Shown here: piece by piece, positions 12,616 to 23,982 of the stretch
Numbering within the stretch: the stretch's first letter is position 1
Layout of the letters: each line of letters opens with the position of its first letter
Source: Diatrype stigma
Taxonomy: Eukaryota; Ascomycota; Sordariomycetes; Xylariales; Diatrypaceae
Length of the DNA stretch: 64,000 nucleotides
NCBI GenBank assembly: GCA_022225965.2
Contig: JAKJXP020000014.1
Coordinates: 534,148-598,147 of the forward strand
Direction of reading: 5' to 3'
Translations under genes and position numbers: made by a program
The notes under the pieces: model-generated
Seen by the model: the letters and a program-made list of their open reading frames with translations, nothing else
The model's database searches: none
What the model was told of the DNA's origin: nothing

Positions 12616-12816
12616 AGAAACAGCAGCAGCACCATCATCACCACCACCAGCCCTTGGTTGTTGCCGCAGTCTCCGGGAGTTGGTCTCCCTCCTGCACGGA
12701 AGAGCTAAGGCCCAGGTGCCGGTGCCAACGCCGGCATATACGGCTGTTTCCCCCCGAGCTCGGCCCTCCTCTTGCTCCTGCTCTATGGCATTGGTAGTCG
12801 GGAGTAGGCGCCATCT

Positions 12817-15261
12817 CTAACCGACACCTGGGCCGATTCCATCACCACGATCATCATCATCGACGGCAGAGGCAGTAGCAGCAGTAGTAGCAGCTTGTTG
12901 TTGCAGTTGGTACCGCATGGTACCACCTCCACCCCCGCTCACCCCCCTATCTACCACTCCTCCCACCATCCCTGCTCCCACCCCCGACCCCAGCCCAAGC
13001 CCTAATCCCTCTCCCGCCACCACCGCGCCGGCACTCGTGCTAGCCTTCCTCCTCAGGCCGCCGGCCTTGAGCCTCCTCGCGCGCTGGTACGCGCGCTCGA
13101 GCTCGAGCTCGACGGCGCAGCGGGCGGTGAGGGCGGCGACGGCGGGCCAGACGCTGCGCTCGCCGCGGCGGATCCAGGCGTCGAGGGCCTCGCCGCGGGC
13201 CGGGGTGTCGAGCAGCAGACGGGCGAAGTCGGCGGGCGCCACGTCGGGGACGAGGGTGAGCAGGGTGGTCGTGGCCCCGCCGCCGCCGCCGCCGCTGGCG
13301 ACGTTGGTGGCGCTGCTGGTGGTGGGCACGTCCTCGTCGACGAGGAAGCGGCGGATGCTGGCGGGCAGCAGGCCGAGCGCGTCGAGCTGGCGCAGGCGGT
13401 GGCGCAGCTCGAGGCCCACGACGCGGAAGAGCAGCTGCTGGGTCGACATCATGGAACCGCTGCCGCTAGCGTGGTGGGGGGAGGAGAAAAAGGGGAAGAA
13501 GAAGAAGCGCGATAGGAGGGAGGGGGGCGCCGTGGGCCCGTGCATGTCGGATTGCAGGAATGGCAAGAGGTACGGCCGAGCCTGGCTGACGATGAAGTGG
13601 TTCACGTTGAAGAGCTGCGCGATGCGCGCGAGCGGCGATTTGAAGCGCAGGTCCTTCTCGGAGGAGGATGACACGTGCGTCGTCCAGGCGCGGAAGGCCT
13701 CGGCCGGTGCCCATGGCACTATCTGGCCGTCGGCGTCCTTGCAGAGCACCGTCGTCTGCCGGCTGCCGTATAGCGAGGGTGTCGAGGCGTTGGACGCCAC
13801 CGCTGCTGTCCAGATGAGCTGTGTGTGTCCTTGCGTGTCAGTCGATCGGCATTTAGTGGGGGTAGACAGATAGAAAGGAAGATAGATATATGGAAGACGA
13901 ATCAATACCCACCACGTTGGGAGCGGTAATGTAGTTCAGCAGCGTAGGCACGCCTTCCTGTCCTTCCGTAGCCACGGTGATATTCAAGACCCGCTTGCTC
14001 CTGTTGTAGGCCTCCTCGAACGTCAGGTCTCCTACGTTCGCCTTGACGCACTCCTCGAGCACCTTGACGTCGAGGAAGTAACCCTCTCGCCAAAACCTCT
14101 TGACCCTGCGGACGAGGGTCTCCCATCCGGTGGTGGACCAGAACGAGCCTACCCTGCTGCTGCTGTTGTTGTGCACCTGCTGGTCGTGCGCCTCGAAGGC
14201 GGACAGGTCGATGCCATCACCCTTCAGGACGTTGGGCAGCTCCTCCTCGGTGTGGATCGACACCAGGCTCGCGATCAGCGCGCCCGTGGCCGTGCCCGTG
14301 ATGATGCGCGGCAGCAGCCCGCGCAGGAACAGCGCCTTGATGACGCCCAGGTGGCACAGGCCGAAGATGGCCCCGCCCTGGAGCACGAGCGTACTCCGGC
14401 CGAAGGCCTGCCGAGAGTCGTGCAGAAAGTCCAGCTTGCGCTGGGTCGAGAGCGTGGACGTGTTGCGGTGGACGTGTTGCTGCTGGCGCTGGGCATACAT
14501 ATCATTCTGCTGCTGATGCTTGGCGTCGGTGTCGGCATGGGCATGGCCATGGCCATGGATGGGGGTAGGGGCGCACGCGTCGATGTCCTCGATGGCGCCG
14601 GCAACCTGCGCGGTGTACTCCTCGATGAGGTACTTGGTGCCGGCGAAGGCGCGGTTGTAGAGCCTTGGCGCCGTGATGTTGCCCAGGTTCCGCACCAGCC
14701 CCGAGCGGACCAGGTCCAGCAGGGACCCGACGTCCCGGGCGGCGCGCGCGGCGGCGATGGAGTTGAGGCGCTCGTTGATGAGTATCCAGTCGTACGAGCG
14801 AGAGGAGGGATCGTTGCGCCTGTATGTCGTCGCGATTGCATAGAACATATACTCGTTAACGCTACGGTCCTCGTCCACAGAATCCACACGCACACAAGAA
14901 ACCCGGCATAGTGAAGAGAATGAATGTACCATAGGTTCAACCCCTTAAGGTTATCCAGCTGCAACGCCGCGTGCTCCCAGTCTTCGTACGTCTCGGCATT
15001 GTGTAGGGCGTCGAGCCATTCGTCTACCTGGCTCTTCTGTGTCCATCGTCCTATGAATTTCTAGCATGGCGCAAGAACGCGGAAGTATAAGCTGGTCTGT
15101 CTACGGTACGTATATGGATATGGATATACTGATAGCTGGGACCCCAAGTTGCGCTGATGCCGCCACCGCCAGCTCTCACTAGCACTCACCCTGTACCAAA
15201 ATAAGAAGACCTCCAGGAACATGGAGCAGATAGCTGTTATCACCCCGACTGCCGACTTCAT
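12817..15261 (-). CDS. Patatin-like phospholipase family protein (DUF3336/PNPLA), probable pseudoenzyme
   Basis: Four exons: 15261-15190, 15060-14930, 14819-13913 and 13818-12817, giving 703 aa. Introns have GTGAGT, GTACAT and GTGGGT donors and in-phase acceptors. The N-terminus is a hydrophobic/aromatic stretch (FLEVFLFWYR) followed by a DUF3336-like region (YEDWEHAALQLDNLKGLNLW), as in the TGL3/4/5-related lipid hydrolases. The PNPLA domain shows the oxyanion-loop motif LVLQGGAIFGLCHLGV (near residue 212). The nucleophile-elbow position reads GTATG (near 244), so the GxSxG serine is alanine. Where the catalytic Asp-Gly is expected, before SPLARIAQLFNVNHFIVSQ, no DG(G/A/S) is present. The known family role is triacylglycerol or phospholipid hydrolysis at lipid droplets; this copy is probably catalytically altered. 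A His/Gln-rich insert and a Phe/Pro/Ser-rich insert lie in exons 3 and 4, and the C-terminus is Gly/Ala-rich. Confidence 0.85.
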
Positions 15262-16497
15262 CTCGGCGATGAAGAGCGAAGAAGACGAATCGGAGAAAGA
15301 GAGGATCAGGAGAATGAAGGAGAGACTGATAGGGGTTGCTAGTCGTGAACCATTGAGTTGGCTGACGGGCCACTATGTAAAGCTGACACGGTACGACAAC
15401 ATTCTCTCGGTATTAGAGAAGAAGCCGATGGCAAAGGCAGGACGAGATGAGACGAGACAAGGCGCATCAAGTCAACTGACAACATGGGATGTATTGTACT
15501 TCAATGTTCGTAGGTATGCATGTGCACGTAATCATGGCGCGGCAGGCATGTGAAAGGTCACAGCCAAGAGAACCGAAAGCTATTCGTACATGTGACTGAC
15601 AGGAACGTATTTCGTAGGTAGGTATCATGGATGTATGTAGGTATGTACATATAGGTAAGGTTGGTGCCACTGGAAGTTGAGTACTGAAGCACTGCATGTC
15701 CTAGTATGTACTTGTACGTACGATGGAAGTGGGGAGGTACTTCATCTGAATGCTAGCATTGAAGGTAGCTACATACATACATACCTACCTACATATAGGT
15801 AGGTAACCACCTGCAGTACCCCACATCGGACTTGCAACCTTGAAGCTTCCTTGTACACCGGGCAGCTCCCGGGATGCCGCGCCTCGAACTTCAACCCGCC
15901 AGCAGCCAGCCAAAAGGCGATCTTGAGCTGCCGACTGGATACCCAGCCCGGTAGCCCGGTAGCCCGGTCTCATGCCGCATCAAGGATTCACTAGGTAGTA
16001 ATCAGTTGGAGGACGATCTGTAGCTGCCTACCTCAGTAGATATATATGTACTGTAGGCAGGTGGTATATACGGAGTAGTTTTATACTGTTCGGTAATTTA
16101 TAACATTGCAGCAGCCTTGCTATCGACTAGGATATCTTGGATATTCAAGTCTCGGTACGCAAGGCAAGTCAATCACGAACGTAATGCTGGAGATACGCCG
16201 TTCCCGCAGAGTCCTAACCTACATTGCCTAGCATTTGCCATCTCGAATTGCATAGCCTCAAGGCCTTGATATTCATGATCAGTTACGCTTAAAGCTGATA
16301 TAATTTCCATCAGCTACTGTTCGCGGTCATCTATAACAATCAAAGACCACGATCCCCTCTGATCCCTGATAAGAAGTCATCATCCGCTTGTAGTATGATC
16401 ATAAGAACTGGGTAGCCTTGAATAATGTACATGGTGGTCACAGCCACAGTGATTATTGTGGGAAACGAGCTGTCTCCATGATCGCATGGCTACAACC
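15262..16497. other. Intergenic, promoter side of the patatin-like gene
   Basis: No supported gene. It contains many TAGGTA/TACATA words (15620-15810) and a three-copy AGCCCGGT array (15945-15968). Confidence 0.6.
15945..15968. repeat. AGCCCGGT x3 tandem repeat
   Basis: Three exact 8-bp copies in intergenic DNA. Confidence 0.9.
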
Positions 16498-17837
16498 TTA
16501 TTCATCATCATCCTCATCGACAACTTGGCGTCTCCGTCTCGAGGTCTCGGGGGCGCGGGCGTCCATAGCATCCAGATCTGCATCAGCATCTGCATCTTCG
16601 TCTTCTGACTCGGTCACCTTCTGCCGCTTCTTTTTCCGAGGCGCCTCGTCCTCTTCATCATCGTCTAAGAGATCTTCCTCTTCGTCATCATCGCCGCTCG
16701 CCTGATCGTCATCGCTGGGCGCAATGAAATCGTCTTCACGGTCGTACTCGTCTTGCCGGTAGCGGCTGCCAGAGGGCAGATCATCGTCCGAATCGTACTC
16801 TGGCTTGCGCTTCTTAGGACGCGAGGCGCCTGCCGCGCCTCTCTTGCGTGGGCCTCTCGCACCTTTGCGGCCACCTTCGAGGTCGCCAACGGAGAGCCCA
16901 CCACTTCGATAGCCACCGGAACGGGCATCTAGCCGTGCTGCTGCGGTTTCTAACCGTCTTTGCGCTTTCATCCGCTCCTTCTCGGCCATCTCGGCTTCCT
17001 TCTTCTGGAGCTCCGGATCTTTTGTAGCCATAATGATCATTTCTCCCTCGTTGGCTCTCTTGCCGCGAGCCGCTGCTGCCATGGCATTTGCGAAGTTCGC
17101 AAGAGCTTCATCCTGCATGTTCTTGCTTGCAATGACCGTATATTGCTCAGTTACATGACCAACCGTGACAAGAAGATTGCTGAAGAGGTGGGCAGCAGCG
17201 GCGTAATAGTGTGCGTCCTCTCGTTCTTCGTACCCTTTGTCGGGAGTTGGAGCCATGACCTTCTTCTGTATTTCGTAGTGTTCACCACCGACCGCCATGG
17301 TAATTGATCCATCGCTCCATCGGTAGACATTCGCATTGCTTTTGAGTTCGCCGGTTTTCGGGTCCTTCTGATATCGAATGACATTCTTGGGATTCTCGGA
17401 CTGAAGATTTGCTCTGTCCCATTCGGTGGGTTCGAACGTGTCCGGCTTGTATTCATCCGCCTGCCACTTGAGAAACTTCGGGACCTTCATGGATTGCAGC
17501 TGTACGCGACAATATAGTCAGTTCGTGAGTTGAAGTAGGAGCCCTGTGGATGATTGTATCTCACCGAGCCGTCCTTAGTTTTTGGAATCTTGTGCCGGTA
17601 CATAGGAACGGGCAAGACGAATCGCTCGGTCATCTGGTTGTCATTATCCTCTGCATCGTCGTTACCGCCATGGCCCATATCATCTTGTGCGCCTTGAGTA
17701 TCGCCATCGTGCTCCGATGCTAGCTCACGATCGCTGAGGACGCGCTCTTCATCGGATTGTGCTCCGTCATCAGCATCGCCAAAAAGATCATCACCTCCAT
17801 CGTCTGGAAGATCGATAAGATCATCGGAGTCCGACAT
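16498..17837 (-). CDS. leo1: Paf1 complex subunit LEO1
   Basis: Two exons, 17837-17565 and 17499-16498, joined in phase 0 (KTKDGS|LQSMKVPKFLKW), giving 424 aa. The layout is classic LEO1: an acidic N-terminus (MSDSDDLIDLPDDGGDDLFG), a central Leo1 domain (about residues 65-250, including FLKWQADEYKPDTFEPTEWD, NVIRYQKDPKTGELKSNANVYRWSDGSITMAVGGEHYEI and HVTEQYTVIAS), then a long charged tail with Lys/Arg and Asp/Glu blocks. In the family, LEO1 pairs with PAF1 in the Paf1 complex on RNA polymerase II and supports elongation and histone H2B ubiquitination/H3 methylation. It is divergent from mob2, with a shared ~0.95-kb promoter interval. Confidence 0.95.
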
Positions 17838-18783
17838 GTTGAGCAGCTGAGGGATCTTATTGATTGGTGTTGGTGTGGATGAGTCGGGGTTGGGAGGATG
17901 CCCTTGGAAGATAAGTTGCTACATGTACGTAGAAGAAGTTGTAACGCGCTTCAATGAATTGAGTCCTGGTATGGAAGCGCTAAGTACTGTAGGTACGGAA
18001 GAAATACCAAGTATTGTGGATAGGGCGGCTTGGGCAGCTTGGAGCTAGGCTAGTGATGCTAGCCTCGACCTAAGCTTATAGGTACCTATGATCACTGAAG
18101 ACAGACACATTTAGAGTGTAGTCAGTACAAACATACCTATCTCTAGGCGGGCTCTGGGTAGCTTGTATGTAGTCTAGGTAGTTGCAATGGAGCAACGAAT
18201 TGTACTGCTAAGTTACCTACCTATGTACATACACATCCTTCTACAATAAGTTTGGCATAGTGTACTATACTATACGTAGTTAGTACATAGTCGCACTTTC
18301 TGGCCTTCATGCTTCTCCATGGCGTTATCGATACAGTTAGCCTTGTTTCGGCTACCCTGCCAAGACAATGTTAACCTGTAGGAATTTAGTCCAGCTTAGC
18401 TGAAGCCTTCTAAACTCCTCCTGAGAGGGGCGAACAATTAACTATTTGTAGGAAACTTCATAATATGAGAACCACATCCCTCCACCCCTTTCCGCGGCGA
18501 AACTTCACATACATTCACTTCTCATTCATATACCACTTCCTAGCCTGTCTGTGACGGCTGCTTCCCATCTGAGAATACCTAGTACCGAGATCGAAAAACC
18601 TGGGACGCGATCGTTGAGCGAGCAAGCAAAAGAACACACAGGCAAATAAGAGGCACGAGTATCCCCCGATTCTTCCATCGCCTCCGAGTCCTTCGTGGTG
18701 GAAGCATCCCGGCTGCACTGTTGCCCACCGCGCATTGGTAACATTTCTCTTCTTTTGGTATCCTCTCTGGTTATCACACGACA
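17838..18783. promoter_or_regulatory. Divergent leo1/mob2 promoter interval
   Basis: About 0.95 kb between two start codons that point away from each other, so it must hold the 5' flanks of both genes. No coding frame is supported. TAGGTA/TACCTA words are frequent around 18.05-18.3 kb. No specific transcription-factor site can be assigned. Confidence 0.5.
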
Positions 18784-20980
18784 ATGTCCAACTTGTTCTC
18801 CGGCATGTAAGTTGAACGATTTCACCTTCTGTTCTGACCCAAATTGTTTATTATACCATGGCCACATACCACCTGCAATTCTCTTTATACACAGCCGATG
18901 CACGTCTCATAGTTCATGCTTTGCGGCCGCCTATGGGCTTTGAAACAGGAGATAGGCTCTGTCAGATATACATCGTACAGTGCCAGTACCTACATACCTA
19001 CATACCTACCTACCTAGTGGTCGGCCTAACTTCCGTCTCTTTGCTACCTAATTGTGGGGGTTCCCAACTCAATTGGGAACTGCCAAAGAGCTCTTATGCA
19101 GGCAAGCAATTCCCGTCCCTCCAGGCTCCCCAGTGTGCGAAACGTGCAGCATCCAGCGCAACCGAGACATGACTACGGCTCTGTTATCAGAAGCTTCAGT
19201 GGATGGAGGTATACATGCTACCTAGGTATCACCCCGATATCAGGCCGTTCATATATACGATTGCCGAAGCTATATCGTTATCACTGGGTTATATCATGAC
19301 TACATGGCCTAAACTGAAATGTCGATCTCTGGCGCTCTGGCGCGTTGGCGCTTTGGTGCTTTGGCACTTGGTCTGTCGAGTCTCATGGGCCTAGGCCAGC
19401 ACATCGAGTCACTAGTACAGCAAAACACTCCTTTGCACGCCCTAGAATTTCACATGATGGCCTCTGCCCCTGAATACTGGGGATCGTGTCTCCCTGTCGA
19501 CGTCGTTCTGGCCTATAAGCATAGTTGCCATAGTATCTCTCTTCTCTTATTTTCTATACACCAAACTTCCTCGATATCCTACAAGTCCACCACTCTTGCA
19601 GAACTGCCAATAGGAAGCCCCCCTCACTCGGATACTCCATCTCTTGATTTCCACAATAGGATCTTCAAGTGTAAGAGCTTGTTCATTGACACCAACCATA
19701 CGGCATTTGCCTTGCCTGGAAAGCTTCCCTGGTTTTCCTCGTTGAAACCTGAACCTGACAGGCTGATGCCTTGGCTGCAAATTATTTCCCAGCATCATTT
19801 GCATTGGAAGCTTCTAAGGCGTTACCCCATACTAACTACTCCGCAGAAACGCACGCCTCCGAGGGCCAACTAAGTCCTCAGGACAGAGCAAGAGCCCCGT
19901 TTCTGCCAATCCAAGTGGTCAGCCCAATTCTCCAACAACCAACGCTTCCCAAGTAGCCCAGGGTAGTCAGACATCCACAAACCTCGCACCCAAGATTCCG
20001 CCTCTTCCCAACTCACCGTCTCTCGCTCAGAACATCGGCATGGATGATTCCAACGGCTTGGGGCCTAGTGGCGACGAACTGCTCAGCTCTTACCACCTAC
20101 CACGGCCTATGCCTGTTTGGCTTAACGCACAATATGTCAAACATATTGTCAAAGGCAATTTCATGACGTTAAGCGCAAGGCCCAAGACGGTCGAGCAAGC
20201 AGAATGGATTGCTCATCAAGGTAATTCGACACCGTGTTTCGCATAGCCATGTGCCATGAACTGACTCTCCTTAGTTGTCGAGCATTATCGAAACCTGTGG
20301 AACTTTGTAAGAGTAATCCATGAAAAGGAGGAGGACGGCAAGTCAATCTGCAACCCGTCGACATGTTCCCGGATGTCCGCTGGCGCGTAAGTCATACTCC
20401 CACGATGGAGCTCGGGGCAGCTATTGACCAAGATAGAAACCACTCGTTCACATGGCTCAACAACAAGCGTGAACCTGTCGAGCTGCCGGCCTACGAGTAC
20501 ATCACGCTGATGCAACGATGGATCTCGGGCAAGATTGATGACACCAACATCTTCCCTACGGACTCGAATGGCGTTTCGTTCTCCCACAACCCTGCGATCA
20601 CGACGACACCTTTATCACAGCTTACTAACCCTGGTGAGAAGGATTGGGTTGGCAAGCGCAGCGGGTTCCCGGAAAACTTCATCGAGGTCTGCCAGACCAT
20701 CTTCAGGCAGATGTTTCGCGTATACGCCCACCTGTACTGGGCTCACTTCATCGACCCTTTCTATCATTTGAACCTGGAGAAGCAGCTGAACAGTTGCTTC
20801 AGCCACTTCGTCTTGACAGCATGTGCGCTGGACATGCTCAAGCCGCAGGAGCTAGAGCCTATGCAGCCACTCATTGACCTATGGGCTGCCAACGGCACGT
20901 TTCCTCCGGGGTCGAAAGCGCACGAGTACGCAAACTACCGAGCGGGAGAGCGGCTAATGCAACTGGCCAATGTTGCATAA
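18784..20980 (+). CDS. mob2: MOB2-type kinase activator (NDR/Cbk1 partner)
   Basis: Four exons: 18784-18806, 19847-20220, 20275-20386 and 20437-20980, giving 350 aa. Exon 1 encodes only MSNLFSG plus two bases before GTAAGT. The first intron is about 1,040 nt and ends in a strong branch point and acceptor (ACTAAC...CCGCAG). The other introns are 54 and 50 nt. The protein has a Ser/Pro/Gln-rich N-terminus, then the Mob1/phocein domain: AHQVVEHYRNLWNFVRVIHE, ICNPSTCSRMSAGANHSFTW with the zinc-binding Cys pair, ELPAYEYITLMQRW, and RVYAHLYWAHF with zinc-site histidines. The family binds and activates NDR kinases (Cbk1/COT-1) for polarised growth and septation. The 3' three exons are firm; exon 1 rests on phase, motif and plausibility. 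Confidence 0.9.
18807..19846 (+). other. Unusually long first intron of mob2
   Basis: About 1,040 nt against 50-100 nt for most introns in this window. It contains a hairpin GTTCCCAA-ctcaa-TTGGGAAC (around 19060-19080), TACCTACC words and a GGCGCT/TTTGGC imperfect repeat (about 19330-19370). No internal exon keeps both phase and family similarity. Alternatives are an unrecognised small exon or an alternative promoter inside it. Confidence 0.6.
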
Positions 20981-22463
20981 GCCACCATACTGTGCGCATT
21001 AGCGAGGTCCAGGTCATGTTCTGCTGTTCGTCGAATGCCCGAGATCGAGAAGAAATGTGGACGATGCCATATATCATATATATCGTCGGCTAGCTAGCGC
21101 AACTATACACAGCATCGTCATAAGTGGGACGATCGATATGCTGAGAAAACTCGATTGCTAACGTGCCTACTGCTGAAGCGGGAGAGATCTCATGGGCACT
21201 TGGCTCACAGACCAGCCACTTATGATCGGGCAATAGGCGGTATATTGTAGGGCTTAAGAGTAGGGATAGAAGGAGGCGGAAGGGATAAGTCAGCACGTTC
21301 ATATGAAATGACGTATGTCTTGAGAGAAGTCTCTTTTTTTAATCTTGAAACGATAGCGAGAGCCAAGTTTATAGCATCGGTACCGGTAACATTGATTGCG
21401 CAGGGAACAATGAAAACAAAATTATAGACACATCCGTAAGGTACTTCCCTCCCATGCTGTGTCACCGCAGCAGCTGTGTGGGGAGGTAATACCGCCAGCT
21501 ATTTATCTAATATCCGACCTTCAACTTGGATAGCTTCAGGTATGTATATGCTCGGTCCACCTGTAGAGACGGCGAATAGGTTCGTCATATCTTACCTATA
21601 ATCCCTCTAATGAATACCTGCCTATCGTGGTAGAAAGCCCTACTACATAAGCTTCATCGCGCAAGCGTCAGCTGGGACGTCGCATAAACTACGACACTGC
21701 CCCGCATTGCTCATACCCCTCCATGCGCGCGCTTCCTCCCGTCTCATCTTGTGAACCCTGCATGATGAGTGACATATCTACCTAGGTAGGTATACATACT
21801 CCAGCTGTATTTAGACATTCGACACATGTTTGGAGGGGCTTAGTCGGAATCAATGTGTTGATTGGATATGGTACTTGAAGCATTTCTTCTCTGACCTCTC
21901 TCACTATATGATCTGATGAATGGCCTAGACGAAAGGCAACGGCAGTGAAAAGCAAGCACTGCCAACACAGACGGTGCACAACTGCTTTAAAACTGGACTG
22001 TAGAAACACGGGAGGGCTCTTGAGCTGTAGACGGTGGCCTCTAGTGCACTTCATTGTATAGCGGAGACAACCATTATTGACGTATAGCCATGGAGCTGCA
22101 TCCTAATCATGTCCTTTTAGTTGTTGGCTGGCATATTATAATAACTATCCATATTGAAGGGATAGGGATCCCACAGGATACCCTAACGTACCATGCCTAA
22201 GCTACTAGAATGCTTACTTCACTTGTCACTATCGCATGCAGGTTTACTTTCGTCATGCTTGTGGCCAGGTTTACTCGTAGAGCCGATGGACTGAAGGAGC
22301 ACAGTGGGCAGCCATGATGCACCCCAAAGTCTTTAGGCTAGGCCAAGCCAAGACGGGATGGTGTGCGCAAGCTGCTGCTACCACCACTACTCTAGACAAA
22401 GCAGAGTAGATTTGTAGAGCAAATACAGCATCAAAACACGGGTTTGCATCCTAGAATTATTGT
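20981..22463. other. Intergenic between mob2 and cnxG (convergent 3' ends)
   Basis: About 1.5 kb without a supported gene. Only short frames and scattered TACCTA/TAGGTA words were seen. Confidence 0.6.
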
Positions 22464-22766
22464 TCAACCAGAACTGACTGGAGGAATGATGGCTACCTCG
22501 TCGCCTTCCTGAATCACAGTATCGTTGTTGATAGACGCATCACGATCGGACTCGGGTATATCGACATAATCGAGATTGATAGTCACGAGGCACGAGGAGA
22601 GGACCTTGTCCTTGATGCCGCTGTGGCGCTCTTCCAATGCATCAAATAGCTTGCTCAAGGGGAGAGGGGCCGGCAAGGTCTCAAATTCCTTCGAGGTGAA
22701 GGAGCCCGCACTTGCGAAGTAGAGGACGTTGAAATGACCTTTCGGTGGTTTCGGAATCGAGCCCAT
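22464..22766 (-). CDS. cnxG: Molybdopterin synthase sulfur carrier subunit (MoaD/MOCS2A/CnxG-like)
   Basis: A 100-aa single-exon protein starting at ATG 22766-22764 (MGSIPKPPKGHFNVLYFASAG). An upstream in-frame extension exists but reads as unlikely protein. The beta-grasp ubiquitin-like pattern fits MoaD: FNVLYFASA at the start, LPAPLPLSKLFDALEERH in the middle, then INLDYVDI and the C-terminal GDEVAIIPPVSSG. By family role the C-terminal glycine is adenylated and thiocarboxylated, then delivers sulfur to precursor Z with the large subunit to make molybdopterin, needed for nitrate reductase and xanthine dehydrogenase. The penultimate residue is Ser instead of the usual Gly. The 100-aa size suits the family. 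Confidence 0.82.
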   Translation of the reverse strand: MGSIPKPPKGHFNVLYFASAGSFTSKEFETLPAPLPLSKLFDALEERHSGIKDKVLSSCLVTINLDYVDIPESDRDASINNDTVIQEGDEVAIIPPVSSG

Positions 22767-23633
22767 TGCAATGCCAAGCCGGAGTTTCACTAATGCTGAA
22801 GGATATATGTTAGCAAAAGCCCAGAGATGAACATTATGCATCACAATAAGAGGTAGCGTGTTTGTTGAGTCAGAGATCTTGGTGATAAATTTGTACATCA
22901 ATGATGTTCAGGTAATACATGCTTTTAATTGCATCATCCAACGGTAGTGAGAAAGAAAAACAGTATATGATGACTTACCTAGATTTGTATGCGCAGGTTT
23001 AGAGTAACCTGCAAAGTGGTCTTGGTGAATATTTGCATCCACGACCTCTTGCAGAGTTGGGGAGGATTAAAACATTGTTGTTGAACATGAAAGGAAAACC
23101 GCGGGGGACTTTGGAACCAAAAAAAGTTTGCTGTAGACATGGGAGGTTGGTGACTTACCTAAGTGAAAGTCTGACTAAAAGGCATGAGTTAGGTACATGG
23201 ATGTGGTCAATGCTTATTTGTAACCAGCAAAAATAATTGTGTGTATCGCGACTGATAAGCGAAGTTGGCGGGGACTTTTGGAGACTTTTGGGATAAGGTA
23301 ATTGCAGGACAGCGAATTTGGGCCGGGTGAACAAGCAAGTCAATAGGCGTAACAGTAGGCATATCATATCAGAGATGCGGGAAAAGCAGCATGTTGTGAA
23401 GGTTCTTAATTCATATCCGTAATGTGAAAATGAAATGCCTATTTCCACTATCCACCAACTCCTATGACAGATGGATGAGAGGGATCTCGGCCGTGATCGC
23501 GACTGCCATGTGATCGATCATGAACCTGCCACTGTAACGACTATTATGCGAAGTAGCCCAGTCCTAGATAGCGACGAGAGTCCTTTTTCAATTGCCTGTG
23601 CATTTCCCAGCCACTCTTTCCCTCCTGGTCCTT
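22767..23633. other. Intergenic, 5' flank of cnxG and 3' flank of rps28
   Basis: About 0.87 kb with no supported gene; short frames only. Confidence 0.6.
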
Positions 23634-23982
23634 CTATCTCAGTCTTCTGGCCTCTCTCTCGGACTCGAGTAGGCAGAGGATGTCGTCCTCGCGGACTAGG
23701 TAGATGATGTTAGTGTATGGAGGTCGGGAAGTCGCTCGAGGAAATCGTACCTGGTCCCTTGACGTTGCGGATAATGCTTCGGGTCTGGTCGTCCATGAAC
23801 TCGACGCGGACCTGGGTGACACCACCACGAGAACCTGTGCAATTGCAATGATCCGTCAGTTTCTTCTTTCTTTCTTGGATTTCGCCTTCCAGAGATGCGA
23901 CTTCGGGGAATCAAATCATACCGGTTCTTCCCAGAACGCGGGTAACTCTGACGAGCTTGACGGGCTGCTTAGCGGAATCCAT
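23634..23982 (-). CDS. rps28: 40S ribosomal protein S28 (eS28)
   Basis: Three exons, 23982-23922, 23834-23751 and 23695-23634, give exactly 68 aa, the usual size. The spliced product begins [20 protein letters not shown], runs through [13 protein letters not shown] and [15 protein letters not shown], and ends [20 protein letters not shown]. Introns are 87 and 55 nt with GTATGA and GTACGA donors. It is a small-subunit protein near the mRNA exit and E site. Although very short, it is unmistakable after splicing. Confidence 0.97.

Larger units (their letters stand above)
5024..12816. other. Large intergenic region (~7.8 kb) without a supported gene
   Basis: Frames on both strands are short and contain only simple-sequence peptides. 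The DNA is full of TAGGTA/TACCTA words, some overlapping into palindromes. It also holds a 22-bp perfect palindrome (6739-6760), a structured tRNA-like patch (7582-7690), a GT microsatellite (10523-10561) and a CTG tract (12591-12615). Frames around 12.1-12.7 kb overlap on both strands and give only low-complexity peptides, so I do not call them. Confidence 0.6.

Noticed and set aside
12085..12708. A 207-codon plus-strand frame with overlapping frames on both strands
   Set aside because: The peptide is Pro/Ser/His/Leu low complexity and includes the CTG tract as poly-Leu; no domain, splice pattern or context supports it.
12917..14911. Plus-strand frames of 246-318 codons over the patatin-like gene
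   Set aside because: Antisense to exons with clear family motifs; low-complexity translation.
19319..19873. A 184-codon frame within the first intron of mob2
   Set aside because: It overlaps the well-supported branch point and acceptor and runs into exon 2 in a different frame; no domain is visible.
22767..22901. N-terminal extension of the MoaD-like protein (45 more residues)
   Set aside because: The extension is hydrophobic and irregular; the family core starts just after the ATG at 22766 and the 100-aa length fits.
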